A stretch of DNA of 64,000 nucleotides from contig NC_058496.1 of NCBI RefSeq assembly GCF_020382885.2, forward strand, positions 24,408,501 to 24,472,500, in the 5' to 3' direction. The notes beneath the pieces are model-generated. The model did not search any database. It saw only the letters and a list, made by a program, of their open reading frames with translations, and had not been told where the DNA came from. Below, piece by piece: positions 1-15,849 of this stretch (position 1 is its first letter; every line of letters starts with the position of its first letter). Source of the DNA: Scatophagus argus (Eukaryota > Chordata > Actinopteri > Scatophagidae). The position numbers and the translations under genes were made by a program.

Positions 1-386
1 AACACAAAATACTAATAATCCAACACAGTGTGTGGGGAAAGGCAGGGGCAGGGTTATAAGGCATAACTGCAAAATAGCTGTCAAAAAAGGAACAGCTGTT
101 ATTACCAGGACAGATTTTACAGCTTATCAGTCAGAGAGAAAATGGAATTTCAGTTTTTGAAGACTTCAAATGATTATTTCTCTTCTTTACATTGTGTCTG
201 TTCTTTACATAATTTCTGTTGTTTACATAATTTCTCACATGATTCAAAGGCCTAAACAACTAGATATTAAAAGATCACTGGTTCATCATCTGCAACAGAG
301 ACTCGTCTCTTCCAACTCTTCATCAGCCTACTTTAGTCCCAAGGTAGGCTGATGATACTAATCAGCCTGCAAATTCATTGACTCAC

Positions 387-3300
387 CCTGGTCCGACAGC
401 GAGGATCTCCGTCGGGATCCGTCAGTTTCCCCCCATATATCGCCGGCAACTCCTCTGCATCAATGTGCTTCAGTAAAACCTCCTGCCAGTTAGCTGTCAA
501 ACAACAGTGATGCCAATTTCCTCAAAAAGGGGGAGGAAGTAAAAGTGTAACATAAGATACAGTGATGTTTAATGTCTCACCTCCGAGGACATAGATCTTT
601 TGTCTTGTGTTCTCACTCAGAAAGTGTTTGACAAGGTTGTAGGCCACAGGAAAGAGTTTGGGTGCTGCAGAAGAAAAAGTTACAGGTGTAAAACTCTGGT
701 TCGTCAAAGATACTCATCTGGATTATCGTTTGTTTACTGTAATATGCTTTGATGGAGGAAGAACAAATTCACCTTTAATGACAAACAGCCTTTTCAAGCC
801 CTCGGGGTAGTTGTCTTCAAACATCTGGAGGATCTGGTGACACAGAGGAACATTATTTGGCAATATTGACCAACCCAACAGTCTGCTCTGTCTCTTAGTT
901 ATTTGAGGTCTATGTTCACACTGCATGTGTGCGTCTCTGTACCTCCCCATATGTTTCTATAGCAGGCTTCCATAAGTGTTTCAGACCCAGACCTTCAACA
1001 TCATAGATCATGGTGATTGACTCCACGTTCCTCCCAAGCTGGTTGAAAACAGTGACAGAACGACAGGAAAATTCATTCTGTGAAACTATAAAGTAACTAA
1101 TAAAATGTGTGTTTATATAAATTAATTGGAGTTGGTGATTAATTTTTAGTTCCTCATGTCCACAAAGTGAACTTCTGAAATACACGGAGCCTTAATGGGA
1201 AATGTATCAGTATAAATATGCTGTTTAATAGTTAGTGTGCCAAAATAAAAGGACTTCTTATAGTTACTTTTCTTGGATACTGTTTGATAAAGGAAAATAA
1301 AATTTACTGCAGTGGTTTCCAAAATTTTTTGCTTGTAAAAATTTTATAATAGGATGGCAACTAACAATTATTTTCACTATTGATTAATCATTTAGTCCAT
1401 AAAATGTCACAAAAAATGTGCAAAATGCTCATCATAATTTCCCAGAGCCTTAAATAACAGATTGCTTCTTTTGTCTACCCAACAGTCCAAAATCTAAAGA
1501 CTCTTCAGTTACAGTCATTTTTATTTAAATATGAATGGAACGACTAATCACTAATCAAAATAGTTGGCAACTAAGTTTCTTTCAATCTACCAATCAATTA
1601 ACTGACAAGGAATTGCAGTTCTACAAGTTGCATCGAAAAGTGGCATTACCTTCTCAGATTGTTTCATTTGACTAATTCTTAAAAATATTAAGAAGTCAAA
1701 TTAGTATGTATTTTTAAAAAAAAAACAAAACAACAAGTCCAAAAAGTGATCCTAATTTGTGAGGCAGTTTTTTAATTATTCCCACATGAACATGTGTTTC
1801 ATTTTCAGAGCTTTGAGTTAAACAGCCTCCCTCTACTTATAAACACTGCAATACGACAATAATACGACAATTCAGTGAACATGACCACTGGATCTCCATC
1901 TTATGATCTGTGGTCTCTGTTCTTACCCTTTGTGACTGCAGGTTACATTCCCTCTGCAGAATCTCACAGTCTCTGATCTTGGACTTGATGAAATCTTGCT
2001 TGGAGGCAGACAGGAAGAGGCCTTTAGGATCCACGGGTCCAATGACATCATACCAGATGGGGCTGCCCTCACGGTCATAACCACACATCCCTCCTGACAG
2101 ATACTTCTCTATTACCTACAAACAGCAGCCATTTTAAATGTCAAACCAATGGTTTCTTCAGTTGTGTAAGAAGAGAATTCAGGAGGCATTTATTTTATTA
2201 CTCTTTGAACCCACAGTGAGTTATGGTTTTAAGGTCTTTACCTCTGGTGGACGCCAGTCAGCGATTATCGTGTCTACTTTTATTTGTTTCCGGAATTCCA
2301 GATGCTGGAAGAAAAGATGGATCCATGTTAATCATTGGATTATTAATATAAAGGCCTACATTAAACTTTTTTGTACTTCCTCAGTGATAGACTGCATGTA
2401 CAGTAGCGGATCCGCCCAAGCACAATGTAGTGATTTAAGTGGCTTAGTAGGTTTCAGACAGTCGGTGATGTAAAACCTGCCCAGTCAGCAGTACAGGGAT
2501 CAGTTATGTATCGCAGTGTACACACACATCAGTGCCAACACATGATTACAACCACAAGCACAACAACAAAGGAGAAAGAAATGGTTATTTTGTTATATGA
2601 ACATATATGTTTGTTTTCAGCCTGGCCGATAGATTTAACAAGTAATAGATCATTTTAATGCAAAAATGGAGTTAGGCTGGAGATCAGTACTCAGTACCAT
2701 TAAGACATCAACTGAAATAACCCAGAAGAGTGGGCTCGTTTTGGCTGGATTATGTGCTTGATCTGTTAATGATTCCTGGTTAATTTACCCTTTGAGCAAA
2801 ATGATAACGAGCCTTGCTTATGTTAGCATCTATGACATAGTCATGTTTATTGGCGAATGGGTTACTAAAAAGAAGGTACTGTGGTTAGCTAGCTGGCTAG
2901 ATGTCAGTATGACAAGGGCATGTGTGTCTCGGCTTGTTTTGGGGTTCTCCTATCCCCTAGTGTACAAAAATCAGTTTATGCAGTTTTAAGTTTGGTGATT
3001 GTAAATCTTATTCCGTCTTAAACACTCACTGAATCCTTTTCTCTATATCTTATCTCCCCCAAGCTGCCGCGATGACTCAATTTCCCCACAGTGCACTATT
3101 ACGACACGACTCCTCTCTAATCTGCTGCCACTCCTGAGCTGATGGCCTGAGCAGGTTGTGCTGTTGCCAACTGTACTTTAACACAAGGAGGCTTTGTGGT
3201 CGGACCTGGGTTTCCAATCCAGTACATGAGTTGTACTGGATTGCATTTCTACATGTATGTTACTATAAAAATGTCCTGTCCTACTCAATAGAGAAGCATG

Positions 3301-6300
3301 ATCACGTTACCTTTCGCAGCATGGCCTCAGACTTCTGGACATTGAAGTTTCTGGCTGAAAAAGCATAAGAAAAGCAAAAAGAAAAAGATGAATAAAGACA
3401 ACCATGGCTCATAAGTCAACAGCCTTTAACCAGAATTCAGAGAGGAATGTTTAGAGTGGGATCTCCACCAATGCCCTACACTTACTTTTGCATCTTATTT
3501 TATATACTATATTATATTATATTGCAAAGCAAATAAGCAAACTTTATTTATGTAGCACTTATCTAAACACAAGTTAACAAGTGTTCTATAGGAGAAGGAA
3601 AAACAAGATGAATATGCAAAAGAGACAAATACATAAAAAAAAGCCATACTGACTAGTGTGTTTAAGTTGTAAAATGTTTAAAATGAATGATAGACTGTAT
3701 ATGAACAAATAAAATAAGAACTGATCCGCAACCTGCAAACACAGATTCTGTAAGGTCATGTAATAACTTGTGTGATAACAATGCAACTTTAGACCTTTTT
3801 AAAGGGTTAAACCATGTCAATAATTCATTCAGTAAAGCAGATGAGGATGTTGGAGGGATTTTGCATCACACTTCCTGCCTGATTTTGTATCTAAATCTGG
3901 AGGAAATCCCTGAAACAATACAAACAACACATAAAAGTCAGTTTTGCAATCTCAAATTTTTATTGATACCCGCTGGGTATGACTTGTATAACATCTAAAA
4001 GATCTTCTTCTTTCTAACATGGTCTTTATTAAAACCACTGTGCCAGTATGACTGATGCAGAACCGGGTCGACACACAGACTCCTCTGTCTAATACTCTAC
4101 ATCTAATATGATTAGCTCCGCTGCTGACCGTCCGATGGAAAAGCACAACAGCGCTGTTGCTGTGAAGCAAGACCTACAACTTACTCCAGCAATGGATTAC
4201 ACTGTACCTAATGCTCCATCCTGGCACCTTAACTAGGACATTGAGTGACTTAGCATTACAAAAGCACAAAGCAGATTCTGGCACAAGACCAGAGCATGTA
4301 TTATTGTGAATCATTCATAAGTGTTACATATCAATTCCCAACCTTGCTGAATAATAACAGTGGTTGTGGAGCTTTTATAACTAATAATAAACACAGTAAT
4401 GGTAGGCTAGATGAGTGGATCGCCTTCTGCTTCTCAGCCTGGAAATATATCCCTTATTATATGAGGTGTGTCTGATTATATCTGTAACAAAAGTTACAGA
4501 CACAAGTTCAGATGTCTGATGATCTGAAATAAACTCTAAGCAGTGGTAGACGTTCGTGGTACAAGTACAACACAATCAGCTCACTATCTGATAACATGTA
4601 ATGATATGGCCACGAATACACGCAAATATCTCACATGGCTAGGTCCAGGTTTAATAAAACTTGGAGGGACTTTGTGATCATGCTGTGGTCTTTTCAATCA
4701 TCACCCTGAAAGCTCTACAGTAGGTTTCAAACTTATCAAGAAATGCACACTTCAAAGGCAAAATATGTAAAACTTTGAACATTAATATAGCAGTAAACAA
4801 CTATTTGAGATCCTGTGCCAAGAATAAAGTCACACTCCCTCTTAGTGTGCTGTATTCTGAGCTTCTCTGTTGTTTTGATTGCTGGGTCAGTCGCATGTTC
4901 ATGGAAGATACCTGGGAATGATCTGGTTCAACACTAAACTGAGGGCAAACTTAGAAAGCATTTGTTAAGTTACAGAAGGGTTGTTGGCCTCTAGCACAGG
5001 ACTTACCTTCTGTCATATGGGGGAAGCAGGGTCTAACTGGAACTGTACCACAATTTAACATTTTAATATCCACTGCTTTACTCACAATACTAAAAGGAAT
5101 ACATGTTTTAAAGTGTGATAGTTTATGTACTTAATTTGCAATTTGCTTCTTTGTTCTGCCAGCTAAAAGCAGTGAAATATCCTGAAATCAGTTCCTGAAA
5201 CCTTTTACATTTGCCATTGCAAAAGCAGTTCTTTCATGGACAAAAAAAGCACATGTTTTACCGTATATCAGTTGTGCCTTTCATTTCATTTTGAATCAAT
5301 CCCTATTTGGTTCTATGCAATGATACTATTATAAGGTCAATCATTAGTGGTCACTGTGTGCCACGTCAGGCTATTTGCTTTAAATCAATGAGCTATACTC
5401 ACTGTTCCCACAGCGTGAATTTGAGTCATCTGTATATCCATGTGGAAAGGGAAATAACTTGAATCATACAGAGCGTACACTGGCCAAACAAACCCTCATT
5501 GTCCGTGTTAGAAACCATGACACTGGCATTTCTGAGAGTTGTTTTGCAACCATTATGGTCATTTAGTAAGACTTCATTAAAGAGGACAATACGCCTTCAC
5601 TGTCGCTCTCTATTCCTGTTATGAAACAACTTTGGGGGGAAGGCAGGACTTGCAGGGAGAAACACAGCAGCAGCTGTGATACACTGTAGTGCATCTTTAA
5701 TGCGATTAGGCCTGGATTAGCTTGATACACAGAGTTCTAGACCTCTGCTCCATAACTAATTAGCACAAGGCCTCCTTTAATCAATGCTTCCCATTTTCTC
5801 AAGCATCTGATAACATGTAACCCCAGCGAGCGCTCTCGGAGGGTTACATCTAAGATCTTTTAAAACCCTTCAGTACCACATTTGCTATTCCTATTTGCTA
5901 CAGGTTTTTAATACAGGTTTTATGGTTCATATATATATTATTATATTCAATAGGAATGATATGGCATAAGAATTAATTATTATCACAGATTTCTTTCAAT
6001 AATTCCTACTGATATTAACTGGTGTAAGTTTTTGCTACTGACACTTGGACATTATGAGACGTTGAGCAGCTTTTCAGCTGCAGCTAGCAGTGGTGACAGT
6101 GTGCTGACAGGTCTGATGCTGCAGGCTGAAACCACGAGAAAGGATTCATAGCGTTCTGCAGCACAATCCGCTGTGGCAAAAATCCCACTTGAAGTTTTTA
6201 TAACTCACAGTCTGGAGGAGGAGTAAAATGCAAAAATGTTTTAGAACTTTTCAAACTAAATTCAAGGCTTTCTTCAGGAAGCTGAATCCACTGCTTTTCC

Positions 6301-7902
6301 AAGACCCTACAGACACCCTGCCTCAGCCTCAAGAAACCTTGACATATTCCCTCTCTGTTTTAGCTGCTGCTGAGTAGCTGCTTGGTTTTTCAGTTGTTCA
6401 TTTAAGCATCGTGTTCAGGCATGAAAACCATATGAGTTTCTTTCCCAACCCCGACAAAGAGAGGGGTTTACTTGTATTGCATCACGTCCTTTGATGTAAT
6501 ATTCCACTGCAGCTTCTGTTTATTGCACAAGTACAACAGCACCTTCAGATTTTCACCATCAGATGAGGAAAACAAGGAGAAATTTACCACAACAAAGAGG
6601 AATTACGAGAGAGGTTTTGCTGTGAGGGCAAGCGGTGGTCATAGCAGCAGGTGCCTCATGTTCAACTCACCTCTGAGCCATCGTAACAGGAAGTGGTCAT
6701 GCTGTGCAGGAAGTTGAGGAAGAATGTCTTGTATCCTCTCTCGAAACTGTAGGCAGGGGAAGGAGAGAAGACAAGACACATGATCAGTTTTCAGGGTAAT
6801 CTTTAACTCTCAGTTCTGATCCTGGAGATGAAAAAACACATTGTTGAGAAATACAGTACTTCTCTGTGTTAAAAGTAATTATAGTTTCAGTCAATGAGTT
6901 CAGATTAGTAGGTTTCATTTCCTAATGCTGCTGAAACTTGTCAAGTCAAGTCAAGTCAAGTCAACTTTATTTGTATAGCCCATTTTTACAAGCAGTTTGT
7001 CTCAAAGGGCTTAACATAACATCAGCAACATCCTCTGCCCTTCGACCCTCACATCGACTAAGGAAAAACTCCCAGAAAAACCTTTAACAGGAAAAAATGG
7101 AAGAAACCTCAGGGTGAGCAACAGAGGAGGGATCCCTCACCCAGGACGGGCAGACGTGCAATGGATGTTGTACAGGCAGGAAAGCAATTTGCAACATGAG
7201 AACTTGTGAATTCGTGACTAATTATTTTATACACTTCAATGACAATGGCCTTCAGACATTGTGGGTAGAAAAACAGTCAAATGTGAATCATTGAAATTAA
7301 TCTGCCATTTTTTCTGAATTAATTGATTCATCCTTTGGCTTATAAATTGTAAGTTAATTGTAAAATAGGTTACATCAACATTTCTTCAAACCCAAGCTGA
7401 CATATTTCATTGCTTGTTTTGTTTGATCAGCGGTCAAATACTCAAAGGTGTCCCATTTGCTATGACATATGATGGAGAAAAACTGCAAGTTTCCACAAGA
7501 TTTGAAGTGTCAATGCTAGAAAATTGACAACGATTAGCAAATTAGGATTTGACAATTTTCGTAGTCATATGTAAAAGAAACTGAAAATCTGTTAGTCAGG
7601 TAAAACAAGCAGCCAAACTAGATAGATGGAAGCTGTTCTTTATCATTGGTCTATTAAGAAAGACATTAGCTATTAGTATTATTCTATTATCTATTAGTAT
7701 TAGTAATGACAGGTGGGTTATTAGAAAGTGGTGCCATGCCTCCTTTCCTTTCTCTTATCATCATCATCATCATCATCATCATCATTATTATTATTACTAG
7801 TATTATTATTATTGTTACTATTATTACTATGATTATAGTAAAACTTACTTGCTCAAGTGCTTCAGCCTGTTTAGGACTGAGATCTCCAACTCTTCCGCTC
7901 AT
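387..7902 (-). CDS. sec14l2: SEC14-like lipid-binding protein (SEC14L2/3/4 type), 5' nine coding exons, 3' end off window
   Basis: Member of the SEC14-like (tocopherol-associated/supernatant protein factor) family, cytosolic proteins that bind and transfer hydrophobic lipids. Coding exons in transcript order: 7849-7902, 6671-6746, 3311-3354, 2242-2304, 1927-2115, 943-1038, 773-833, 581-664, 387-493; 774 nt, 258 residues, every junction in frame with GT-AG sites. The start is the ATG at 7902-7900, giving [18 protein letters not shown], nearly the human SEC14L2 N-terminus. A CRAL-TRIO-N helical region (about residues 13-59, with FLLRWLRARNF and [15 protein letters not shown]) is followed by the CRAL-TRIO lipid-binding fold (about 76-245, with [45 protein letters not shown] and [11 protein letters not shown]). 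The C-terminal GOLD domain, expected from the roughly 400-residue family length, must lie left of position 387. SEC14L2, 3 and 4 are close paralogues, so the exact orthologue (a fish sec14l8-type name is possible) is not settled. Confidence 0.93.
1310..1610. repeat. Diverged dispersed teleost repeat (copy 1 of 3)
   Basis: AT-rich stretch in sec14l intron 5. It contains the recurring pieces gattaatcatttagtcc, ttgtctacccaacagtcc and caaaatagttggcaac. Similar pieces in the same order occur at about 52165-52500 and, weaker, at 7284-7600. From memory, this mix of 'attaatc' ends and a 'ccaacagtccaaa' core is typical of an abundant percomorph interspersed element. Boundaries are approximate. A hAT-like end (cagtggtttccaaaa) lies at its left edge. 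Confidence 0.5.
3355..6670 (-). other. Intron 2 of the sec14l gene
   Basis: About 3.3 kb of AT-rich intron between coding exons 2 and 3. Open frames here are short, lack family resemblance and are not supported as genes. I see no RNA gene and no well-defined transposon. Confidence 0.7.
6943..7190. repeat. Dispersed teleost retroposon-like repeat with (TCAAG)n head
   Basis: Begins with about four TCAAG pentamers, then ctttatttgtatagcccat, an aaggaaaaactcccagaaaa core and gaggagggatccctcaccca. I recognise this order as a very common fish interspersed repeat of SINE or LINE-tail type. It lies in sec14l intron 1. No target-site duplication is evident. Confidence 0.6.
7284..7600. repeat. Diverged dispersed teleost repeat (copy 2 of 3, weak)
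   Basis: Contains ttgcttgttttgtttgatcag and attaatct/attaattgatt pieces in the order seen in the copies near 1310-1610 and 52165-52500, but more decayed. In sec14l intron 1. Confidence 0.35.
7756..7830. repeat. (ATC)n/(ATT)n trinucleotide microsatellite
   Basis: About ten ATC units run into an imperfect ATT tract that ends roughly 20 bases from the splice donor of sec14l exon 1 (exon edge 7849). It is intronic. The long isoleucine run encoded here on the plus strand is an artefact of the repeat. Confidence 0.9.
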
Positions 7903-8292
7903 AACTGCGACAACAAGATGCGAGATAAGGACAGAGCAAAGTCAAATTAACAGAGAGACAGAGGGAGACAGAAAGAGAAACAGCACCGTCGGTAACCCTG
8001 ACAGGCGGATTTCTGTGTCTCTAACACCTCCCCGTGATGCTCATTCACTGCCTCAGTGTCCTGTTATCCTCGCTGTCAGCTGTCTGTGGATGAAAAACGG
8101 ACAGAAGGAAAAAAAATGTAAACAGTCGCACCGCCCGTTGGACATGCAGTCAAACCGGCTGACTCGGCCAAAGACAGGAGAAATGACAAGAGGATTACTC
8201 GCGACAAGAAAGAGGAACCACCGAGAGAAGAAGTCCCGCCCCCTCTTCTAGCTTCCATACTACTAGCATCATCTTTCTGGCAGACTTGAACC

Positions 8293-8352
8293 AATATATA
8301 TATAGATATATATATATATATCTATATATATAGAGAGAGATATGTGTGTGTG
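8293..8352. repeat. (TA)n-rich, partly palindromic microsatellite with GA and TG tails
   Basis: Alternating TA tract interrupted by aga/tct in a near self-complementary arrangement, then gagaga and tgtgtg. It lies upstream of sec14l in the spacer to rnf215. Confidence 0.85.
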
Positions 8353-8659
8353 AAATAAATGGCTAGTGTGTGAGATTTATTAATTATCTGTGAATCTACT
8401 ACTGTATTGCCTGATAAAGTGTGGACAGCTTATCATTTTAACAGAAAAAAATATTTTTTGTCAAGTGTTGTTCACTGATGTAATGTAACCTACATAAACA
8501 ACATTTAGGCCTGTCCAAGAATTGTATAAGAACAAATGCAATACTAGTTCTTTACTTGAGCACTTCCATTTTTATACTTTGTGTCTTGACTACATCTCAG
8601 AGGCAAGTATTGGAGCCTATTTTTTTCTCCACAACATCTGTCTGACAAATAAGAAGAAG

Positions 8660-8965
8660 AATTAAGATTCACTTTATTGACAGTATATATATTTTTACAT
8701 ACACACACTGAATTCGTCTTCTGCATTTGACCCATCCTTAGTTGAACACACACATGCAACACCCAGCAAATTACATGCAGTGAAACACACACACACACAC
8801 ACAGGAGCAGTGGGCAGCATCAAGCACCCAGGGAGCAAATTGGGGTTTAAGTGCCTTGCTCAAGGGCACCACACTCAAATTTTTCCTGCCCGTCCAGTGG
8901 GGGAATCGAATCAGCAACCCAAGTAATCCTCTGATCACAAGCAGCTTCTCCAACCTCTAGGCCAA
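8660..8965. repeat. Dispersed teleost SINE-like repeat with internal (CA)10
   Basis: Order of pieces: ttcactttattgacag, gaattcgtcttctgcattt, a (CA)n tract at 8785-8804, gagcagtgggcagcatcaag, gtgccttgctcaagggcac, and a gggaatcgaatc block ending ctctaggcca. This arrangement is a widespread fish interspersed element. A fragment with the same 'gccttgctca..gg' core occurs in the opposite orientation near 46012-46070. Confidence 0.65.
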
Positions 8966-9966
8966 GTTTCTAGCTAATTTTCAGGTTATGCTTACCCTAT
9001 TTGTCAGATGAAAACACATGCATCTCCATTGTGGTGATTTTAAATGTTTGTGACAGACTGAAGGAAGGAGTGTTCTTTCATGGGGTGTGAAATGTATCCT
9101 ACTTCTTATGCTGAATAAATAATTTTAAACCCCCTTTTATATATCTTCATATAATGTAATGTATACATTATACATATTAGTAAAATGCTGACAAGAGCCA
9201 TTTTTCTGAATAATGAGTACTTTTACTTTTGACACTTAATATAATTTTTTCTGATAGTACTTGGGTTGCTTACATACTTTTTCTTAATTCTTGAATGCAG
9301 AACTTTTTCTTGTAGTGACTGTTTACAGTGCGGTATTCCTACATTTAGGCCTGCTTAAGGAAAATACCTAAATACTTTTACTAATACTTTTGTTACTAAG
9401 CACCTTAACATTCATAATCATACTAAAGGTACAAAAAGCTTTGTTCTACTGGGTGTCAGGTTATTGGCAGACCCAGAGGACTCCAGGATGTCAGAGGGCA
9501 CAAAAGCTTGAACAATAAAATGTTAAGAAAATTTTACTTATTAGCTTATCATGATTTTCTTTTAAATTAAATGTGACATATTGACAAATTGAGGACATGT
9601 TATTTTTTTGATTGTTTTTTGCACCTTTGACAAAATCGTGGAAAAAAGATACGTGGGTCTGGTTATAAACTTCTAAGTCATTCATATACAGTTAATTAGA
9701 ATAGACAATCTTTGTTAATCTGAAAATCTCGAACATGCGCACATAGAACAACCTTAAAGAGTTTTGTTTTTTGTTTTGTTTGTTTGTTTCAGTTCAGCAA
9801 TTAACCAGGTACTCCTTTTTTCCAAGTTTCCCAAATCGTAGACAGTGTAATATTGTCACACTGTGCGAGTACAAAATGAAAGACGTATAAGTTGTTTAAT
9901 TTTTCGCGTTCAGTGGTCACTCACAAAAAATATCGCGCTATGACAATGAAAGACTTTTACTTATTT

Positions 9967-10040
9967 GGATAAAATAAGGCCCCGCGACCCTGACGGATGG
10001 GCGGTACAGAAAATGGATGGATGGATGGATAAAATAAGGC
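9967..10040 (+). mobile_element. 5'-truncated retroposon tail with 14-bp target-site duplication
   Basis: The 14-mer ggataaaataaggc occurs at 9967-9980 and again at 10027-10040. Between them is a 46-base insert: a unique part resembling the gcggtacagaaaatgg end of common fish LINE tails, then three to four ATGG units. Direct repeats plus a microsatellite-like 3' tail fit a heavily 5'-truncated, target-primed insertion. The LINE family is not assignable from so short a piece. Confidence 0.7.
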
Positions 10041-10339
10041 ATGGGTTTGACGGCTTTATACACCACGTCACCTGTTCAGCTAGTAGCTAATTTGAGCTTG
10101 AAAACGAAGAAGGAAGTAGCATATGGCACACTCTGAAGTTGCTACAGTTTTCTCTGGTTGTATAAACGTAATTGTCAGAAAACTGAGTGTAAGTTAAAGG
10201 AAGAAGCTCGAATTTACGCTAAAGTTGAGTTTTATTTCATTGTGGTGTATAGTTAACTAAAACAATTCTGTTTTCGATTTATTTTCTACAAGTGCATCTC
10301 CAAGTTAGCATTGTGCACAAGAAAATAATCTTCTCGCCT

Positions 10340-10359
10340 CTTCCGGTCAGAACCGGAAG
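10340..10359 (+). promoter_or_regulatory. Inverted pair of ETS-type sites in the rnf215 promoter
   Basis: CTTCCGGT and ACCGGAAG face each other across four bases, about 150 bases upstream of the rnf215 ATG. The core CCGGAAG is the consensus for ETS factors (GABPA/ELK class), common at TATA-less housekeeping promoters. Use in vivo is inferred. Confidence 0.5.
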
Positions 10360-10510
10360 CTGTATGCTCTTGTTTACATCCTCTGAGGGGTCTAGCTAAC
10401 TGGCGAACAAAAACGCTAGCAGCTTTTCCAAAATGATTTTTTCGAAAAGGTGATTAGGTTTGTATATTTAGAGTTTTGAGCTGTAATTTCGGTCGGCTGT
10501 TGCTCGGGCC

Positions 10511-15849
<5,339 letters not shown>

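Larger units (their letters stand above)
8252..10330. other. Intergenic spacer between divergent sec14l and rnf215
   Basis: About 2 kb with no supported gene. It holds the TA microsatellite, fragments of the 'tacttttact' repeat near 8520-8640 and 9195-9400 (minus orientation), a SINE-like element at 8660-8965 and a tiny truncated retroposon at 9981-10026. Open frames are short and repeat-derived. Confidence 0.75.

Noticed and set aside
1-386. Search for the next sec14l exon (GOLD domain start)
   Set aside because: No acceptor and frame combination gives family-like sequence; the region looks like intron, so the exon must lie outside the window.
7706-8251. 181-residue plus-strand open frame starting with a long isoleucine run
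   Set aside because: The first third translates a trinucleotide microsatellite and the rest overlaps sec14l exon 1 and its 5' UTR on the other strand; no family resemblance.
8880-8905. gggaatcgaatc, resembling a tRNA B box
   Set aside because: Part of the SINE-like element at 8660-8965; no A box or cloverleaf could be drawn.
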